From Chryseobacterium sp. JV274 (GTDB taxonomy: Bacteria > Bacteroidota > Bacteroidia > Flavobacteriales > Weeksellaceae), in assembly GCF_903969135.1 (NCBI RefSeq), contig NZ_LR824569.1, positions 3,121,001-3,185,000 on the forward strand: a stretch of 64,000 nt of DNA, read 5' to 3'. Below the pieces are notes generated by a model. That model made no database searches. It had not been told where the DNA came from and was given only the letters and a program-made list of their open reading frames with translations. Each line of letters starts with the position of its first letter. Position 1 is the first letter of the stretch. This document shows positions 42,875 through 51,968 of this stretch, piece by piece. Made by a program: the position numbers and the translations under genes.

Positions 42875-43229
42875 GATCAATTTCCTCTACCCTGAATAGA
42901 AGAATCTTAGTAATCAGATCCAGCGGAAGATCTTCATGAATTGGAAACTGCACAGCTCCTTTAGAGAATTTATATTTTCTCTCTTTAAAATCTGTCTCAA
43001 AATTATGGATACCTTCAGCGCCTGGATAGAATCCGATATGCTTTTTATATCCCGCAAAATAAATCAAAGGTTTTCCTTTGTACCTGAAAGCAGGCATCTG
43101 ATATCCAATATACTCTTCCAGACCAGGAACCAGTGAATGGATGGCTTGTTGTAGTTCAAGCAGTTTTTCCTGTACTTCTATGGGGAACAGAAGAATGTAT
43201 TCATCAATATTTTTAAAAGCGTTTTTCAT
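42861..43229 (-). CDS. DUF1801 / YdhG-family iron-chaperone-like protein
   Basis: The start is set at 43229, where the frame reads MKNAFKNIDEYILLFP. The open frame extends to 43280, but the extra residues are not typical. The 122-residue protein has the DUF1801 motif around EEYIGYQMPAFRYKGKPLIYF and GFYPGAEGIHNFETDF, with the C-terminal FPIHEDLPLDLITKIL. Members of this family include Bacillus YdhG, reported as a frataxin-like iron chaperone. Single-gene unit convergent with the Thr/Pro-rich gene. Confidence 0.85.
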   Translation of the reverse strand: MKNAFKNIDEYILLFPIEVQEKLLELQQAIHSLVPGLEEYIGYQMPAFRYKGKPLIYFAGYKKHIGFYPGAEGIHNFETDFKERKYKFSKGAVQFPIHEDLPLDLITKILLFRVEEIDQKKS

Positions 43230-43322
43230 GATATAAAAATAAAAAAAAGCACTGCATATAGCAGCGCTTTCTCCTTTCACTTTTTACTTTTTTCCCATTA
43301 TCCCGGGAACAGGCTATATCAA

Positions 43323-43350
43323 AAAAGGTCGGGAATTTTTCCCAACCTTT
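43323..43350 (-). terminator. Terminator after gdhA
   Basis: AAAGGTCGGGAA pairs with TTCCCAACCTTT with one mismatch. On the minus strand it is followed by a T6 run. Confidence 0.75.
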
Positions 43351-43359
43351 GTTTTTCTG

Positions 43360-44718
43360 TTACACAACTCCTTGAGCCAACATTGCTTCTGCTACCTTTA
43401 CGAAGCCGGCAATATTTGCACCTTTCACGTAGTTTACATAACCGTCTTCATCTTTTCCGTAGTCTCTACAAGCTTTATGGATACCAATCATAATTTCCTT
43501 TAATCTTGCATCAACTTCTTCAGAAGTCCAGTTAAGACGGATAGAGTTCTGAGTCATTTCTAATCCTGATGTAGCAACACCTCCAGCATTGGAAGCTTTA
43601 CCAGGAGAGAATAATACTTTATTATCTAAGAAATAGTTGATGGCGTCTAGTGTAGAAGGCATGTTAGCTGCTTCAGTTACACAAACACATCCGTTTTCAA
43701 CTAATTTTCTTGCATCATCTAAATCTAATTCGTTTTGAGTTGCAGAAGGGAAAGCAACATCACACTTCACATCCCAAGGACGTTTTCCAGCATGGAATTC
43801 AGCAGAAGGATATTTTTTAGCATAATCTTCAGCTCTGTTGTTCCCTGAAGATCTAAGCTCTAATAAATAATCAATCTTTTCTCCACTGATACCGTCTTTA
43901 TCATAGATGTACCCATCTGGTCCAGAGATTGTTACTACTTTAGCGCCTAGTTCAGTTGCTTTTTTGATCACTCCCCAAGCTACGTTTCCGAAACCTGATA
44001 CTGTTACTGTTTTACCCTGGAAATCCTGTCCGATAGTCTTAAGCATCTGCTCAGCGAAGTATACTACACCGTATCCTGTAGCTTCAGGACGAATCAATGA
44101 ACCTCCGTAAGCAAGACCTTTTCCTGTAAGAACTCCTGTAAACTCGTTTCTGATTTTCTTGTACTGTCCGAATAAATATCCGATTTCTCTTGCTCCAACA
44201 CCGATATCTCCTGCAGGTACGTCTGTTTCAGGACCGATGTGTTTGCACAATTCTGTCATGAAAGCCTGGCAGAAACGCATTACTTCCATATCAGATTTTC
44301 CTTGTGGATCGAAATCTGAACCTCCTTTACCACCTCCCATTGGAAGAGTTGTTAAAGAGTTTTTGAATACTTGTTCGAAAGCTAAGAACTTAAGAACTGA
44401 TAAGTTTACAGTAGGGTGGAAACGAATTCCTCCTTTGTATGGTCCAATAGCAGAGTTCATTTGAATTCTGAAACCTCTGTTAACCTGAATTTCTCCTTTG
44501 TCATCAACCCATGGAACTCTGAAAATAATAATTCTTTCAGCTTCAGCCATTCTTTCAAGCAGCTTCATTCCGGTATATTCTTTTTTAGTAGCAATGAATG
44601 GAATTACAGTTACGGCAACTTCTTTTACAGCTTGTAAGAATTCCGGTTCGTTAGGATTTTTTGCTTCAATTTTTGCAATAAACTCTTGGATTTTCTGGTC
44701 AATATTATATTGTTCCAT
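43360..44718 (-). CDS. gdhA: Glutamate dehydrogenase (NADP-type, hexameric)
   Basis: The 452-residue enzyme matches the long (about 450 residue) hexameric GDH class. It has the substrate loop RVPWVDDKGEIQVNRGFR, the phosphate/glutamate site PMGGGKGGSDFDP, the catalytic Lys region and the nucleotide fold VTVSGFGNVAWGV. It interconverts 2-oxoglutarate plus ammonium and glutamate, usually in the biosynthetic NADPH direction for this class. It is monocistronic with a -7 box at 44745 and a terminator downstream. High expression is likely, given the clear promoter and full-length conservation. Confidence 0.95.
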   Translation of the reverse strand: MEQYNIDQKIQEFIAKIEAKNPNEPEFLQAVKEVAVTVIPFIATKKEYTGMKLLERMAEAERIIIFRVPWVDDKGEIQVNRGFRIQMNSAIGPYKGGIRFHPTVNLSVLKFLAFEQVFKNSLTTLPMGGGKGGSDFDPQGKSDMEVMRFCQAFMTELCKHIGPETDVPAGDIGVGAREIGYLFGQYKKIRNEFTGVLTGKGLAYGGSLIRPEATGYGVVYFAEQMLKTIGQDFQGKTVTVSGFGNVAWGVIKKATELGAKVVTISGPDGYIYDKDGISGEKIDYLLELRSSGNNRAEDYAKKYPSAEFHAGKRPWDVKCDVAFPSATQNELDLDDARKLVENGCVCVTEAANMPSTLDAINYFLDNKVLFSPGKASNAGGVATSGLEMTQNSIRLNWTSEEVDARLKEIMIGIHKACRDYGKDEDGYVNYVKGANIAGFVKVAEAMLAQGVV

Positions 44719-44744
44719 ATATTAAGGTTGAATATTATTGTCAA

Positions 44745-44752
44745 CAAATTTA
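44745..44752 (-). promoter_or_regulatory. Candidate promoter of gdhA
   Basis: On the minus strand TAAATTTG matches TAnnTTTG. Nineteen bases upstream is GTTG (complement at 44772-44775), one mismatch from the TTTG -33 box. Confidence 0.5.
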
Positions 44753-44908
44753 ATTTTTTTTTCAAGATTCACAACACTGTATTTCAACATTGTTAAAAAT
44801 TAAATAATAATGTTTCGTAATATTATTAAATTGATAATTTATGTTCAAATTTTATTAAAAATGAAATGTTATGTGTGAAATAATGCAATATTAAGAAATC
44901 ATTAAATC

Positions 44909-46018
44909 TTAAATTGCGATGAATTGCCTCCCGGAAAATGATTTTACTTTCCCTAAAAGTTCCAATTCCAAAATTATTGGTAAAATTTTGTAGGGAGGAA
45001 TATTAATTTTCTGTGACAGATCATCCAGAGAAATCTGTGGTTGGTCTTTAATAGATTGATATATTAAATATTGATTGTCAGACAATTGTATTGTGGTCTC
45101 ACTATAAGGAAATAACTCTTCGATTTTTTCTTTGGGACCATTAAACCCAAGCATGCTTATAAGATCTTTTATAGTAGAAATGGCTGTTGCTTTATTATGG
45201 AAAATCAGCTGATTACATCCCTGGCTGCAGAGGTCTGTAATTTTTCCGGGAAGGGCAAAGACATCACGGTTATAATCATTGGCAAAAGCAGCAGTGCTTA
45301 CAGATCCTCCTCCAAAACCAGTTTCCACCACAATGGTTGCGGGAGACATTCCTGCTACAATTCTATTCCTCTGGATGAAGTTTTCACGGTCTGGTTTTTG
45401 GGAAGAGCTGAACTCTGTGATTAATGTACCTCCTTCCTCCAAAATTTTCTCTGAAAGTTTTCTGTTTTTTGATGGATATAAATATTGGAAACCATGTGCA
45501 AGAACTGCTACAGTGGGTTTTCGATGAAGAATAGACTGTTCATGAACCTCTTTGTCAACTCCAAGAGCGAGACCGCTTACTGATGTATATCTTGAAGATT
45601 GGGTTGCTTCAAAAAAATCTTCAATAAATTTTTGACCATAGCCAGTCATATTCCGGGTTCCTACAATACTTACTTTTGACAGTGTATCATCAATCTTTCC
45701 TTTCTGATAAAGAATAGCCGGTGCATCATTACATTCATTAAGCAGTAAAGGAGTTTCACGAAGATGCTTCAGCCTGATCTGAATATTATTCTTTTCGCAA
45801 AAATTTATTTCTTCTTCTGCGAATTCCAAATGGTTGTTATTCCCAATATCTGAAACTGTTTTTTGTCCTATGCCTTCCAGTTTTTTATATTCTTTCTTTG
45901 CTCTTTTCCATGCTTCCTGAGCACTTCCAAAAGTATGGACAAGTTTATGAAAATGAATATCACCTATCTGGCTGCATTCGCGAAGGGCGATTGCATAAAA
46001 GTATTCTTCGGAAATCAT
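44909..46018 (-). CDS. dprA: DNA-processing protein DprA
   Basis: The start is set to the ATG at 46018 (MISEEYF), giving 369 residues; a TTG at 46033 would add five residues. An N-terminal HhH/SAM-like region (about 1-75, with IGQKTVSDIG) precedes the Rossmann-like DprA core. The core carries VSIVGTRNMTGYGQKF, VSGLALGVDKEVHEQ, VLAHGFQYLYPS, and the SRNRIVAG-type motif here as IQRNRIVAGMS. A C-terminal winged-helix segment follows (ISLDDLSQKINIPPYKILPI). DprA loads RecA on incoming single-stranded DNA in transformation. With YifB/ComM in the same window, it supports a competence capability. It begins 34 bases after the rhomboid gene ends on the same strand. Confidence 0.94.
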   Translation of the reverse strand: MISEEYFYAIALRECSQIGDIHFHKLVHTFGSAQEAWKRAKKEYKKLEGIGQKTVSDIGNNNHLEFAEEEINFCEKNNIQIRLKHLRETPLLLNECNDAPAILYQKGKIDDTLSKVSIVGTRNMTGYGQKFIEDFFEATQSSRYTSVSGLALGVDKEVHEQSILHRKPTVAVLAHGFQYLYPSKNRKLSEKILEEGGTLITEFSSSQKPDRENFIQRNRIVAGMSPATIVVETGFGGGSVSTAAFANDYNRDVFALPGKITDLCSQGCNQLIFHNKATAISTIKDLISMLGFNGPKEKIEELFPYSETTIQLSDNQYLIYQSIKDQPQISLDDLSQKINIPPYKILPIILELELLGKVKSFSGRQFIAI

Positions 46019-46052
46019 GTGTGTTTTTTTCAAATGTAGTGAAATTAAGTTT

Positions 46053-46820
46053 TTATTTTTTCCTTAATTCATCCAAATGATCCCAGATATCATCTCTTTT
46101 TTTATATGGAAGCTCCATAAAATCTTCCGGATGGTTTTCCTTGTATTCCTGCCACAATTTATCATCCTTTTCGCTATAATAATTCGGAAATTCCCAAATG
46201 AACTTCTTCTTCTTTTCCCCAACATTTTTGAAAGCAAATGCAATAATACTTCCGACTACTGCTCCGGAAAGATGGGCCTGCCATGAAATTTTACTCGGTT
46301 CCTGCATGTTATAAAACAGCTCTTCAGGCAGCATTCCCCAGATTAAACTTCCATAATAAAGTACAACAAGCATTGAAATGGTAAGAAGTTTTGTATTCCA
46401 TTTAAATACCCCGCTGAAAAAAAGGAAGAAGGCAAGAACATAGACTACACCACTGGCTCCGATGGTACAGGTGTACATATATTCGCCAGAGAAAATGTCA
46501 ATAGGAGGAAGAAGCCATACTAAAAGCCCTGTTGCCAGCCAGCCGATAATAAAAACTTTATTTGCTACGATTGGGTAAAACTGATAGAGCAAAAACATAA
46601 GTGCGGCTATCGGAATAGAATTTCCTATAATATGATCGATGTTTCCATGCAAAAGAGGAGAAGTAACTATACCCAGCAGCCCTTCAGGCAAAAGCGGTAT
46701 AATCGCTCCAAAACAGCTTTGAAAAAAGCCCTGCATTTGTAAAAAATACCCAAACCACATCGCAGAAAGCATCAGCAATGGGTAGATAATCGCTCTTTTG
46801 GAAATTGCATTTTTAAACAT
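46053..46820 (-). CDS. Rhomboid family intramembrane serine protease
   Basis: The 255-residue protein has six or seven helices. Conserved positions include HGNIDHIIGNS (oxyanion His/Asn region), the catalytic Ser in TIGASGVVYVL (GxSG) and the catalytic His in AHLSGAVVGSIIAF. The C-terminal 45 residues are soluble, acidic and basic (KKFIWEFPNYYSEKDD and WDHLDELRKK). It cleaves transmembrane segments within the inner membrane. Its substrates are unknown. It precedes dprA on the minus strand by 34 bases, so both may share a transcript. Confidence 0.92.
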   Translation of the reverse strand: MFKNAISKRAIIYPLLMLSAMWFGYFLQMQGFFQSCFGAIIPLLPEGLLGIVTSPLLHGNIDHIIGNSIPIAALMFLLYQFYPIVANKVFIIGWLATGLLVWLLPPIDIFSGEYMYTCTIGASGVVYVLAFFLFFSGVFKWNTKLLTISMLVVLYYGSLIWGMLPEELFYNMQEPSKISWQAHLSGAVVGSIIAFAFKNVGEKKKKFIWEFPNYYSEKDDKLWQEYKENHPEDFMELPYKKRDDIWDHLDELRKK

Positions 46821-47039
46821 GAGGATTTTACGTCAAATCAAAAGCCAATCATAAATTTCGGAAAATTTGTCGATGAATCAATTTCTACTTCCTTGATTTT
46901 AAGACAAAAGGTGTTAAATTTATTTTTTAAACTTATTATTTTGGCATTGATTTTATAGAGATATGCTATTGTTAGGTATTAAACTTTATGAATTAGGATT
47001 CTTTAAAGCTGAATTTACCTTTAAAAAAAATTATATTAA

Positions 47040-47047
47040 TACTTTTG
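47040..47047 (+). promoter_or_regulatory. Candidate -7 box, first DUF3078 gene
   Basis: TACTTTTG matches TAnnTTTG, 20 bases before the ATG at 47068. There is no perfect -33 TTTG. Confidence 0.5.
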
Positions 47048-47067
47048 CATTGAAAATTATTTGAGTA

Positions 47068-47994
47068 ATGAAGAAGTTTTTATTGATTCTTTCCTTTTTT
47101 ATGGGGATTTATGCAAGTGCACAAGAAGAATTGAAGAAAGATTCTGTTGTGGTAGACACAGTAAAATACTGGTCAGTTTTAGGAAAAAACACTTTAATGA
47201 TCAATCAGGCAGCCTTTTCAAACTGGGTAGGAGGTGGAGCCAATAACGTGGGATGGCTTGCTGGTATCAATTATAACATAACTTATGAAAAAGACAAAGA
47301 TCTTTGGGAGAATATTGTTATCCTAGGTTATGGACAAAATGATACGAAGGGGCTTGGAATAAGAAAGACTCAGGATGTTATTAATGTTTCTACAAATTAC
47401 GGGAGGAAGTTTTCAAAAAGCTGGTATTTCTCTGGTGGAGTAGGGCTGCAGTCCCAGTTTGCCGCAGGGTATGAAGATGGGAATAACCCTGAAGCAAAGA
47501 AAATATCGAATTTTATGGCACCAGGTTACGTGAATGTCGGTATGGGTATCACCTACAGACCTAATGACGATCTTACGGTTACTTTACGTCCTGTCAATGC
47601 CAGATGGACTTTTGTATTGGATAAAGATCTTCAGACCGCAGGAAGTTATGGTTTGAAAAGTGATGGTGATTCTTCTTTATTGCAGTTCGGTTTCCTGGGA
47701 ACGGCAATTTATAAGCTGAAAATAATGGAAGATATTTATTTAACGAATACTGCTTCGGTCTTCTCGAATTACCTTGACCGTCCGGACAGATTGGTTCTCG
47801 CTTACGGTGCGCTGTTAAACCTTAAAGTAAACAAATATATTTCCTCCAATGTGACGGTTGATTTGCTGTATGATCACAACCAAATCGAAAAGACTCAGCT
47901 GAAACAAACCCTTGGAATCGGCTTCGCTTATACCATTGATAATGGTGTGAAACGTTCTGACCGTAAGGACAGTCAATGGTGGATTAAAAAATAA
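47068..47994 (+). CDS. DUF3078 outer-membrane-type protein (copy 1)
   Basis: The 308-residue protein has a signal peptide (LILSFFMGIYASAQ) and a mature part with alternating beta-strands typical of a barrel. It has NTLMINQAAFSNWVGGGANNVGWLAGINYN and aromatic-girdle repeats to the C-terminus (FAYTIDNGVKRSDRKDSQWW). The FSNWVGGGxN motif is the DUF3078 signature of Bacteroidota. The function is not established. A second gene, clearly a paralog, follows 227 bases later with its own -7 box. Confidence 0.88.
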   Translation: MKKFLLILSFFMGIYASAQEELKKDSVVVDTVKYWSVLGKNTLMINQAAFSNWVGGGANNVGWLAGINYNITYEKDKDLWENIVILGYGQNDTKGLGIRKTQDVINVSTNYGRKFSKSWYFSGGVGLQSQFAAGYEDGNNPEAKKISNFMAPGYVNVGMGITYRPNDDLTVTLRPVNARWTFVLDKDLQTAGSYGLKSDGDSSLLQFGFLGTAIYKLKIMEDIYLTNTASVFSNYLDRPDRLVLAYGALLNLKVNKYISSNVTVDLLYDHNQIEKTQLKQTLGIGFAYTIDNGVKRSDRKDSQWWIKK

Positions 47995-48017
47995 TATAAC
48001 TATATCAATTCTAATAT

Positions 48018-48047
48018 AAAAACACTTCAGAAATGAGGTGTTTTTTG
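48018..48047 (+). terminator. Terminator after first DUF3078 gene
   Basis: AAAACACTTC pairs with GAGGTGTTTT (one G-T) followed by T6. It separates the two DUF3078 transcripts. Confidence 0.75.
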
Positions 48048-48198
48048 TTTTTTAAATACTGTCATTTTAAGTTGACTTAAGTTTGGGGTGCAATATAGTG
48101 TTGTTTAAATGATTTGTTTTCATTGTATTACAGGCGAAAAATCAATTATGTTAAATTCATTTTAAAGTGAATTTTATTTAGACGTAGATTATTATTTA

Positions 48199-48206
48199 TA
48201 CATTTG
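48199..48206 (+). promoter_or_regulatory. Candidate -7 box, second DUF3078 gene
   Basis: TACATTTG matches TAnnTTTG, 15 bases before the ATG at 48222. Confidence 0.5.
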
Positions 48207-48221
48207 TAATAAATCATTATT

Positions 48222-49145
48222 ATGAAAAAACTTTTATTGATCAGTTCCATTTCTTTTGGAGCGATAGCTTTGGCGCAAGAAACTAAAACAGAGGCTCCGG
48301 TAACAGACACTGTTAAAGCCTGGTCTATTCAAGGACAAAATACATTAATGCTTAACCAGGCTGCCTTTTCAAACTGGGTAGGAGGGGGAGCCAACAACGT
48401 AGGATGGCTTGCTGGTGTCAATTATAACCTGACTTATGAGAAAGGGAAAGATCTTTGGGAAAATATCATTATTCTGGGCTACGGACAGAATAATACCCAG
48501 GGAACAGGTGTGCGAAAAACTCAGGATGTTATCAATCTTTCTACAAACTATGGTAGAAAATTTGCTGAAAGCTGGTATTTCTCAGTAGGAGCCGGCCTTC
48601 AGACTCAGTTTGCTCCGGGATATGAAGATGGGAACAACCCTGATGCTAAAAAGATTTCCAATTTCATGGCTCCGGGATATCTGAATGTGGGTGCAGGGGT
48701 TACCTATCGTCCTAATGATAATTTGACCGTAACATTACGTCCTGCCAACGCGAGATGGACTTTTGTTTTAGATAAGGATCTCCAGACTGCCGGAACGTAT
48801 GGCCTTAAAAATGATGGTGATTCATCACTTTTCCAGTTCGGTTTCCTTGGTACTGCCATTTATAAGATCAAAATCATGGAGAATATTAATCTGACCAATA
48901 CAGCGTCTGTATTTTCAAATTATCTGGATCATCCGGATAGATTGGTATTGGCTTATGGAGCGGTCTTAAATATGAAGATTAATAAATATATTTCATCCAA
49001 TATTACCCTGGATCTGCTGTATGACCATAACCAGATCTGGAAAACACAGCTGAAGCAGACATTGGGCGTAGGTTTGGCTTACAATTTTGATAATGGTAAG
49101 AAACGTTCAGATAATAAGGATAACCAAGGCTGGCTAAAGAAATAA
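48222..49145 (+). CDS. DUF3078 outer-membrane-type protein (copy 2)
   Basis: The 307-residue protein is a close paralog of the preceding gene. It shares the same signal-peptide layout, the FSNWVGGGANNVGWLAG motif, the segment FLGTAIYKIKIMENINL, and the terminal NGKKRSDNKDNQGW. The two differ mostly at the N-terminus (after the signal peptide) and by scattered substitutions, with no indels longer than one or two residues. It has separate promoter and terminator signals, so the copies may be expressed under different conditions or provide dosage. Confidence 0.88.
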   Translation: MKKLLLISSISFGAIALAQETKTEAPVTDTVKAWSIQGQNTLMLNQAAFSNWVGGGANNVGWLAGVNYNLTYEKGKDLWENIIILGYGQNNTQGTGVRKTQDVINLSTNYGRKFAESWYFSVGAGLQTQFAPGYEDGNNPDAKKISNFMAPGYLNVGAGVTYRPNDNLTVTLRPANARWTFVLDKDLQTAGTYGLKNDGDSSLFQFGFLGTAIYKIKIMENINLTNTASVFSNYLDHPDRLVLAYGAVLNMKINKYISSNITLDLLYDHNQIWKTQLKQTLGVGLAYNFDNGKKRSDNKDNQGWLKK

Positions 49146-49172
49146 ACAAGATAAGATACCCGTAAGAAATAA

Positions 49173-49203
49173 AAAAAGCACTTCAAAAAGAAGTGCTTTT
49201 TCG
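49173..49203. terminator. Bidirectional terminator between DUF3078 copy 2 and sufD
   Basis: A perfect 11-bp stem AAAAGCACTTC / GAAGTGCTTTT with a 5-base loop and A/T runs on both sides serves the convergent genes. Confidence 0.85.
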
Positions 49204-49221
49204 TATCAATATATATAAGTC

Positions 49222-50556
49222 TTAGAATTCTATATCTACTCCTAGTTTCTCTGCCAATAGCTTTGAAATTTTCTCTTTTAGAGGCTCTATATCAATATTT
49301 TGCATGGCATCATTTGCGAAAGCATATAAAAGTAATGCCTGAGCTTCTTTTTTAGAGATTCCTCTTGCTCTCAGGTAGAATAAAGCATCTTTATTCAGCT
49401 GACCTACCGTACATCCGTGAGAACATTTTACGTCATCTGCAAAGATCTCCAACTGAGGTTTTGTATCAATGCTTGCTCCTTCACTTAGCAACACGTTATT
49501 GTTTTGCTGATAAGCGTTTGTTTTCTGAGCAATTTTATCTACAAAAACTTTTCCGTTGAAAACTCCGTGGGCATTGCCATCGAAGATTCCTTTATAGTTC
49601 TGATAGCTTTCACAGTTCGGGAAGTTATGGTGAACTGCCGTGTGGTGGTCTACCAACTGATCTTTCCCGATGATTGTGATTCCGTTCATGAATGAATTGA
49701 TGTTTGATCCATTATGAATAAAATCAAGGTTGTTTCTTACCAGTTTACCTCCGAAAGAGAACGTGTTTACAGTGGTTAAGCTGTCTTTTTCCTGTCTTGC
49801 GAACGTACTGTCGATAAGATAGGTTGTGTTGTTGTCATTCTGAAGCTTGTGCCAGTCAGCTTTTGCATTGGGATATGTAAAGATTTCCGTTACAGAGTTT
49901 GTCAATACATAGGCGCTGTCAAAATTATGATGGCTTTCAATTACTTCTACTTTGGCTCCTTCTTCTACAATCAAAAGGTTTCTTGTATTGTAGAACGTAT
50001 TCTCTTCCTGATTCTGAGAAATATAAAAAACGTGGATTGGTTTTTCAATCACTACATTTTTAGGAACTTTCAAAAAGAAACCGTATTTGCAGTAAGCAAG
50101 ATTTAAGTTTGTAAAAGCTTGATCTTTAGAAGCAATAGTGTTGAAGTATTTTTCAAAAACCTCTTTATGCTTCTCATCATTCAATGCATAGTTGAATGAA
50201 AGGAATTCTACATTTTCAATAGAAACTTTTGAAAGTTCCTTGTGAAGTTTACCATTTACAAAAACAATCCAATCAAAGTTTTCTTCTCCAAGGTGCAGTT
50301 CATCAAACTGCTCTTTGGTGATATTGTGGCTCTCCTTCGGGAAGAAGTTGTAGCTTTTTTCCGTGATTTCCTTTAGATTGGTATATTTATATTCTTCGTC
50401 TTTTTTTGTCGGAAAACCAACATTTTGAAACCTCTGAAGAGCTGCTTTTCTACTGTCATCCAGAAATCTGTGACGAAGACTCTCCAAAAATTCATTATGG
50501 TTCTCTATAATTTGTTCTTTTAATGCCATTACTGGTATATCTGTGGTTTGCACCAT
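49222..50556 (-). CDS. sufD: SufD, Fe-S cluster assembly scaffold component
   Basis: The 444-residue protein has the SufBD fold, with the C-terminal core beta-helix (about 150-400; TVNTFSFGGKLVRNNLDFI, HHTAVHHNFPNCESYQNYK). The motif CSHGCTVGQLNKDALFYLRARGI at about 370 matches SufD. An alternative start is the ATG in frame at 50529 (MALKEQII). SufD works with SufB and the ATPase SufC to build Fe-S clusters on the SufBC2D scaffold. It is the last gene of the suf operon. The cysteine desulfurase SufS is not found downstream; a terminator follows. Confidence 0.93.
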   Translation of the reverse strand: MVQTTDIPVMALKEQIIENHNEFLESLRHRFLDDSRKAALQRFQNVGFPTKKDEEYKYTNLKEITEKSYNFFPKESHNITKEQFDELHLGEENFDWIVFVNGKLHKELSKVSIENVEFLSFNYALNDEKHKEVFEKYFNTIASKDQAFTNLNLAYCKYGFFLKVPKNVVIEKPIHVFYISQNQEENTFYNTRNLLIVEEGAKVEVIESHHNFDSAYVLTNSVTEIFTYPNAKADWHKLQNDNNTTYLIDSTFARQEKDSLTTVNTFSFGGKLVRNNLDFIHNGSNINSFMNGITIIGKDQLVDHHTAVHHNFPNCESYQNYKGIFDGNAHGVFNGKVFVDKIAQKTNAYQQNNNVLLSEGASIDTKPQLEIFADDVKCSHGCTVGQLNKDALFYLRARGISKKEAQALLLYAFANDAMQNIDIEPLKEKISKLLAEKLGVDIEF

Positions 50557-50693
50557 TTTTTCTTTTTTTATTAACTAAAATATTGTTATTCCGAGGAATA
50601 GGGAACCCAATTTTTAATAGTAGAGATTCTTATTTTTACAGGGTTTATGAATAACTGCGAAAATTATAATCTCTGAAATAATATATTTTCTTC

Positions 50694-51437
50694 TTAGTTA
50701 AGAAGCCAGTCGTAACCTTTTGCTTCAAGTTCTAATGCTAAAGATTTGTCACCGGTCTTGATGATTTTTCCATCTGCTAAAACATGAACGAAGTCAGGTT
50801 GAATATAATTAAGCAATCTCTGATAGTGCGTAATCAGAAGAACTGCATTTCCTTCATTTTTAAAGTGATTTACCCCATCTGCAACGATTCTCAAAGCATC
50901 AATATCCAATCCGGAATCAGTTTCATCAAGAATAGCCAGTTTAGGATTAAGCATCATCATCTGGAAGATCTCATTTCTTTTCTTTTCACCTCCTGAGAAT
51001 CCCTCGTTTAATGATCTTGAAAGGAAATCTTTCTTGATACCCAGTTTTTCGGATTTTTCACGGATTAATGCAAGCATTTCTTTTGCCGGCATTTCTTCCA
51101 ATCCGTTTGCTTTTCTTGTTTCGTTCAAAGCAGCTTTGATAAAGTTTGTCACAGAAACTCCCGGAATTTCCACTGGATACTGGAAAGAAAGGAAAATTCC
51201 TTTGTGAGCTCTATCTTCAGGAGCATCTTCAACGATATCTTCTCCCTGGAAAAGAATTTCTCCACCAGTCACTTCGTAATCTTCTTTACCAGCGATTACA
51301 GAAGAAAGGGTAGATTTCCCAGCTCCGTTCGGCCCCATGATAGCGTGAACTTCGCCTGGCTTTATTTCAAGATTAATACCTTTTAATATTTCTGCGCCAT
51401 CTTCAATTTTGGCGTGAAGGTTTTTAATTTCTAACAT
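50694..51437 (-). CDS. sufC: SufC, Fe-S assembly ATPase
   Basis: The 247-residue soluble ABC ATPase carries Walker [14 protein letters not shown], the signature-like [12 protein letters not shown], and Walker [12 protein letters not shown] typical of SufC. It drives the SufBC2D scaffold by ATP hydrolysis in the cytoplasm. It is preceded, in the transcript, by the GNAT gene (18-base gap) and followed by sufD after a 137-base gap. Confidence 0.96.
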   Translation of the reverse strand: MLEIKNLHAKIEDGAEILKGINLEIKPGEVHAIMGPNGAGKSTLSSVIAGKEDYEVTGGEILFQGEDIVEDAPEDRAHKGIFLSFQYPVEIPGVSVTNFIKAALNETRKANGLEEMPAKEMLALIREKSEKLGIKKDFLSRSLNEGFSGGEKKRNEIFQMMMLNPKLAILDETDSGLDIDALRIVADGVNHFKNEGNAVLLITHYQRLLNYIQPDFVHVLADGKIIKTGDKSLALELEAKGYDWLLN

Positions 51438-51455
51438 TTTATTTGCTTAAACAAA

Positions 51456-51962
51456 TTATTTTTGAATTCTATATACTAAACTTTCAGGTTGACCAGGGAC
51501 ATCATTCAGTGTCCCGATTTGTATCATACCTGCCTTTTCCAATACTTTAACAGAAGCTATATTACTGGGACGGACAATGGCGAATATTTCTTCTTTACTG
51601 TCTTCGTTTAACCCAAAATCTATAGCTTTCTTTGTGAATTCTGTGGCGTATCCTTTCCCCCATGCCTCGGAAGCAAAACGATAGCCTAAATTCAATTTTT
51701 CTTCTTCTCCGTAGAGTTTATAGCTCAATCCTCCAAAACCTATTATATTTTCTGGATCATCCTTTTCAACAATCACCCAGCCTCCAAAACTGTACTTTTC
51801 CCAATGATCAAGCATTCTTGTAAATGTGCTTTCTGCTTTTTCAAAACTCATTGGTCCGCCTGGATTATGAATATTGGTTTGAGGATCATGATTAATTTCA
51901 AAGAATCTTTCAAAATCTTCTTTTGTAGGTTTTCTTAAAATTAATCTTTCTGTAGCTATCAT
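51456..51962 (-). CDS. GNAT family N-acetyltransferase inserted in the suf operon
   Basis: The 168-residue protein has the RimJ/RimL-type GNAT fold (PF13302): N-terminal MIATERLILRKPTKEDFERF, middle GFGGLSYKLYGEEEKLNLGYRF, and the acetyl-CoA loop region GKGYATEFTKKAIDF with RPSNIASVKVLEKAGM near the end. It lies between sufB (6-base gap) and sufC (18-base gap), co-directional with the suf genes. It may modify a Suf component or be a passenger that uses the promoter. Its substrate is unknown. Confidence 0.88.
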   Translation of the reverse strand: MIATERLILRKPTKEDFERFFEINHDPQTNIHNPGGPMSFEKAESTFTRMLDHWEKYSFGGWVIVEKDDPENIIGFGGLSYKLYGEEEKLNLGYRFASEAWGKGYATEFTKKAIDFGLNEDSKEEIFAIVRPSNIASVKVLEKAGMIQIGTLNDVPGQPESLVYRIQK

Positions 51963-51968
51963 ATTTTC

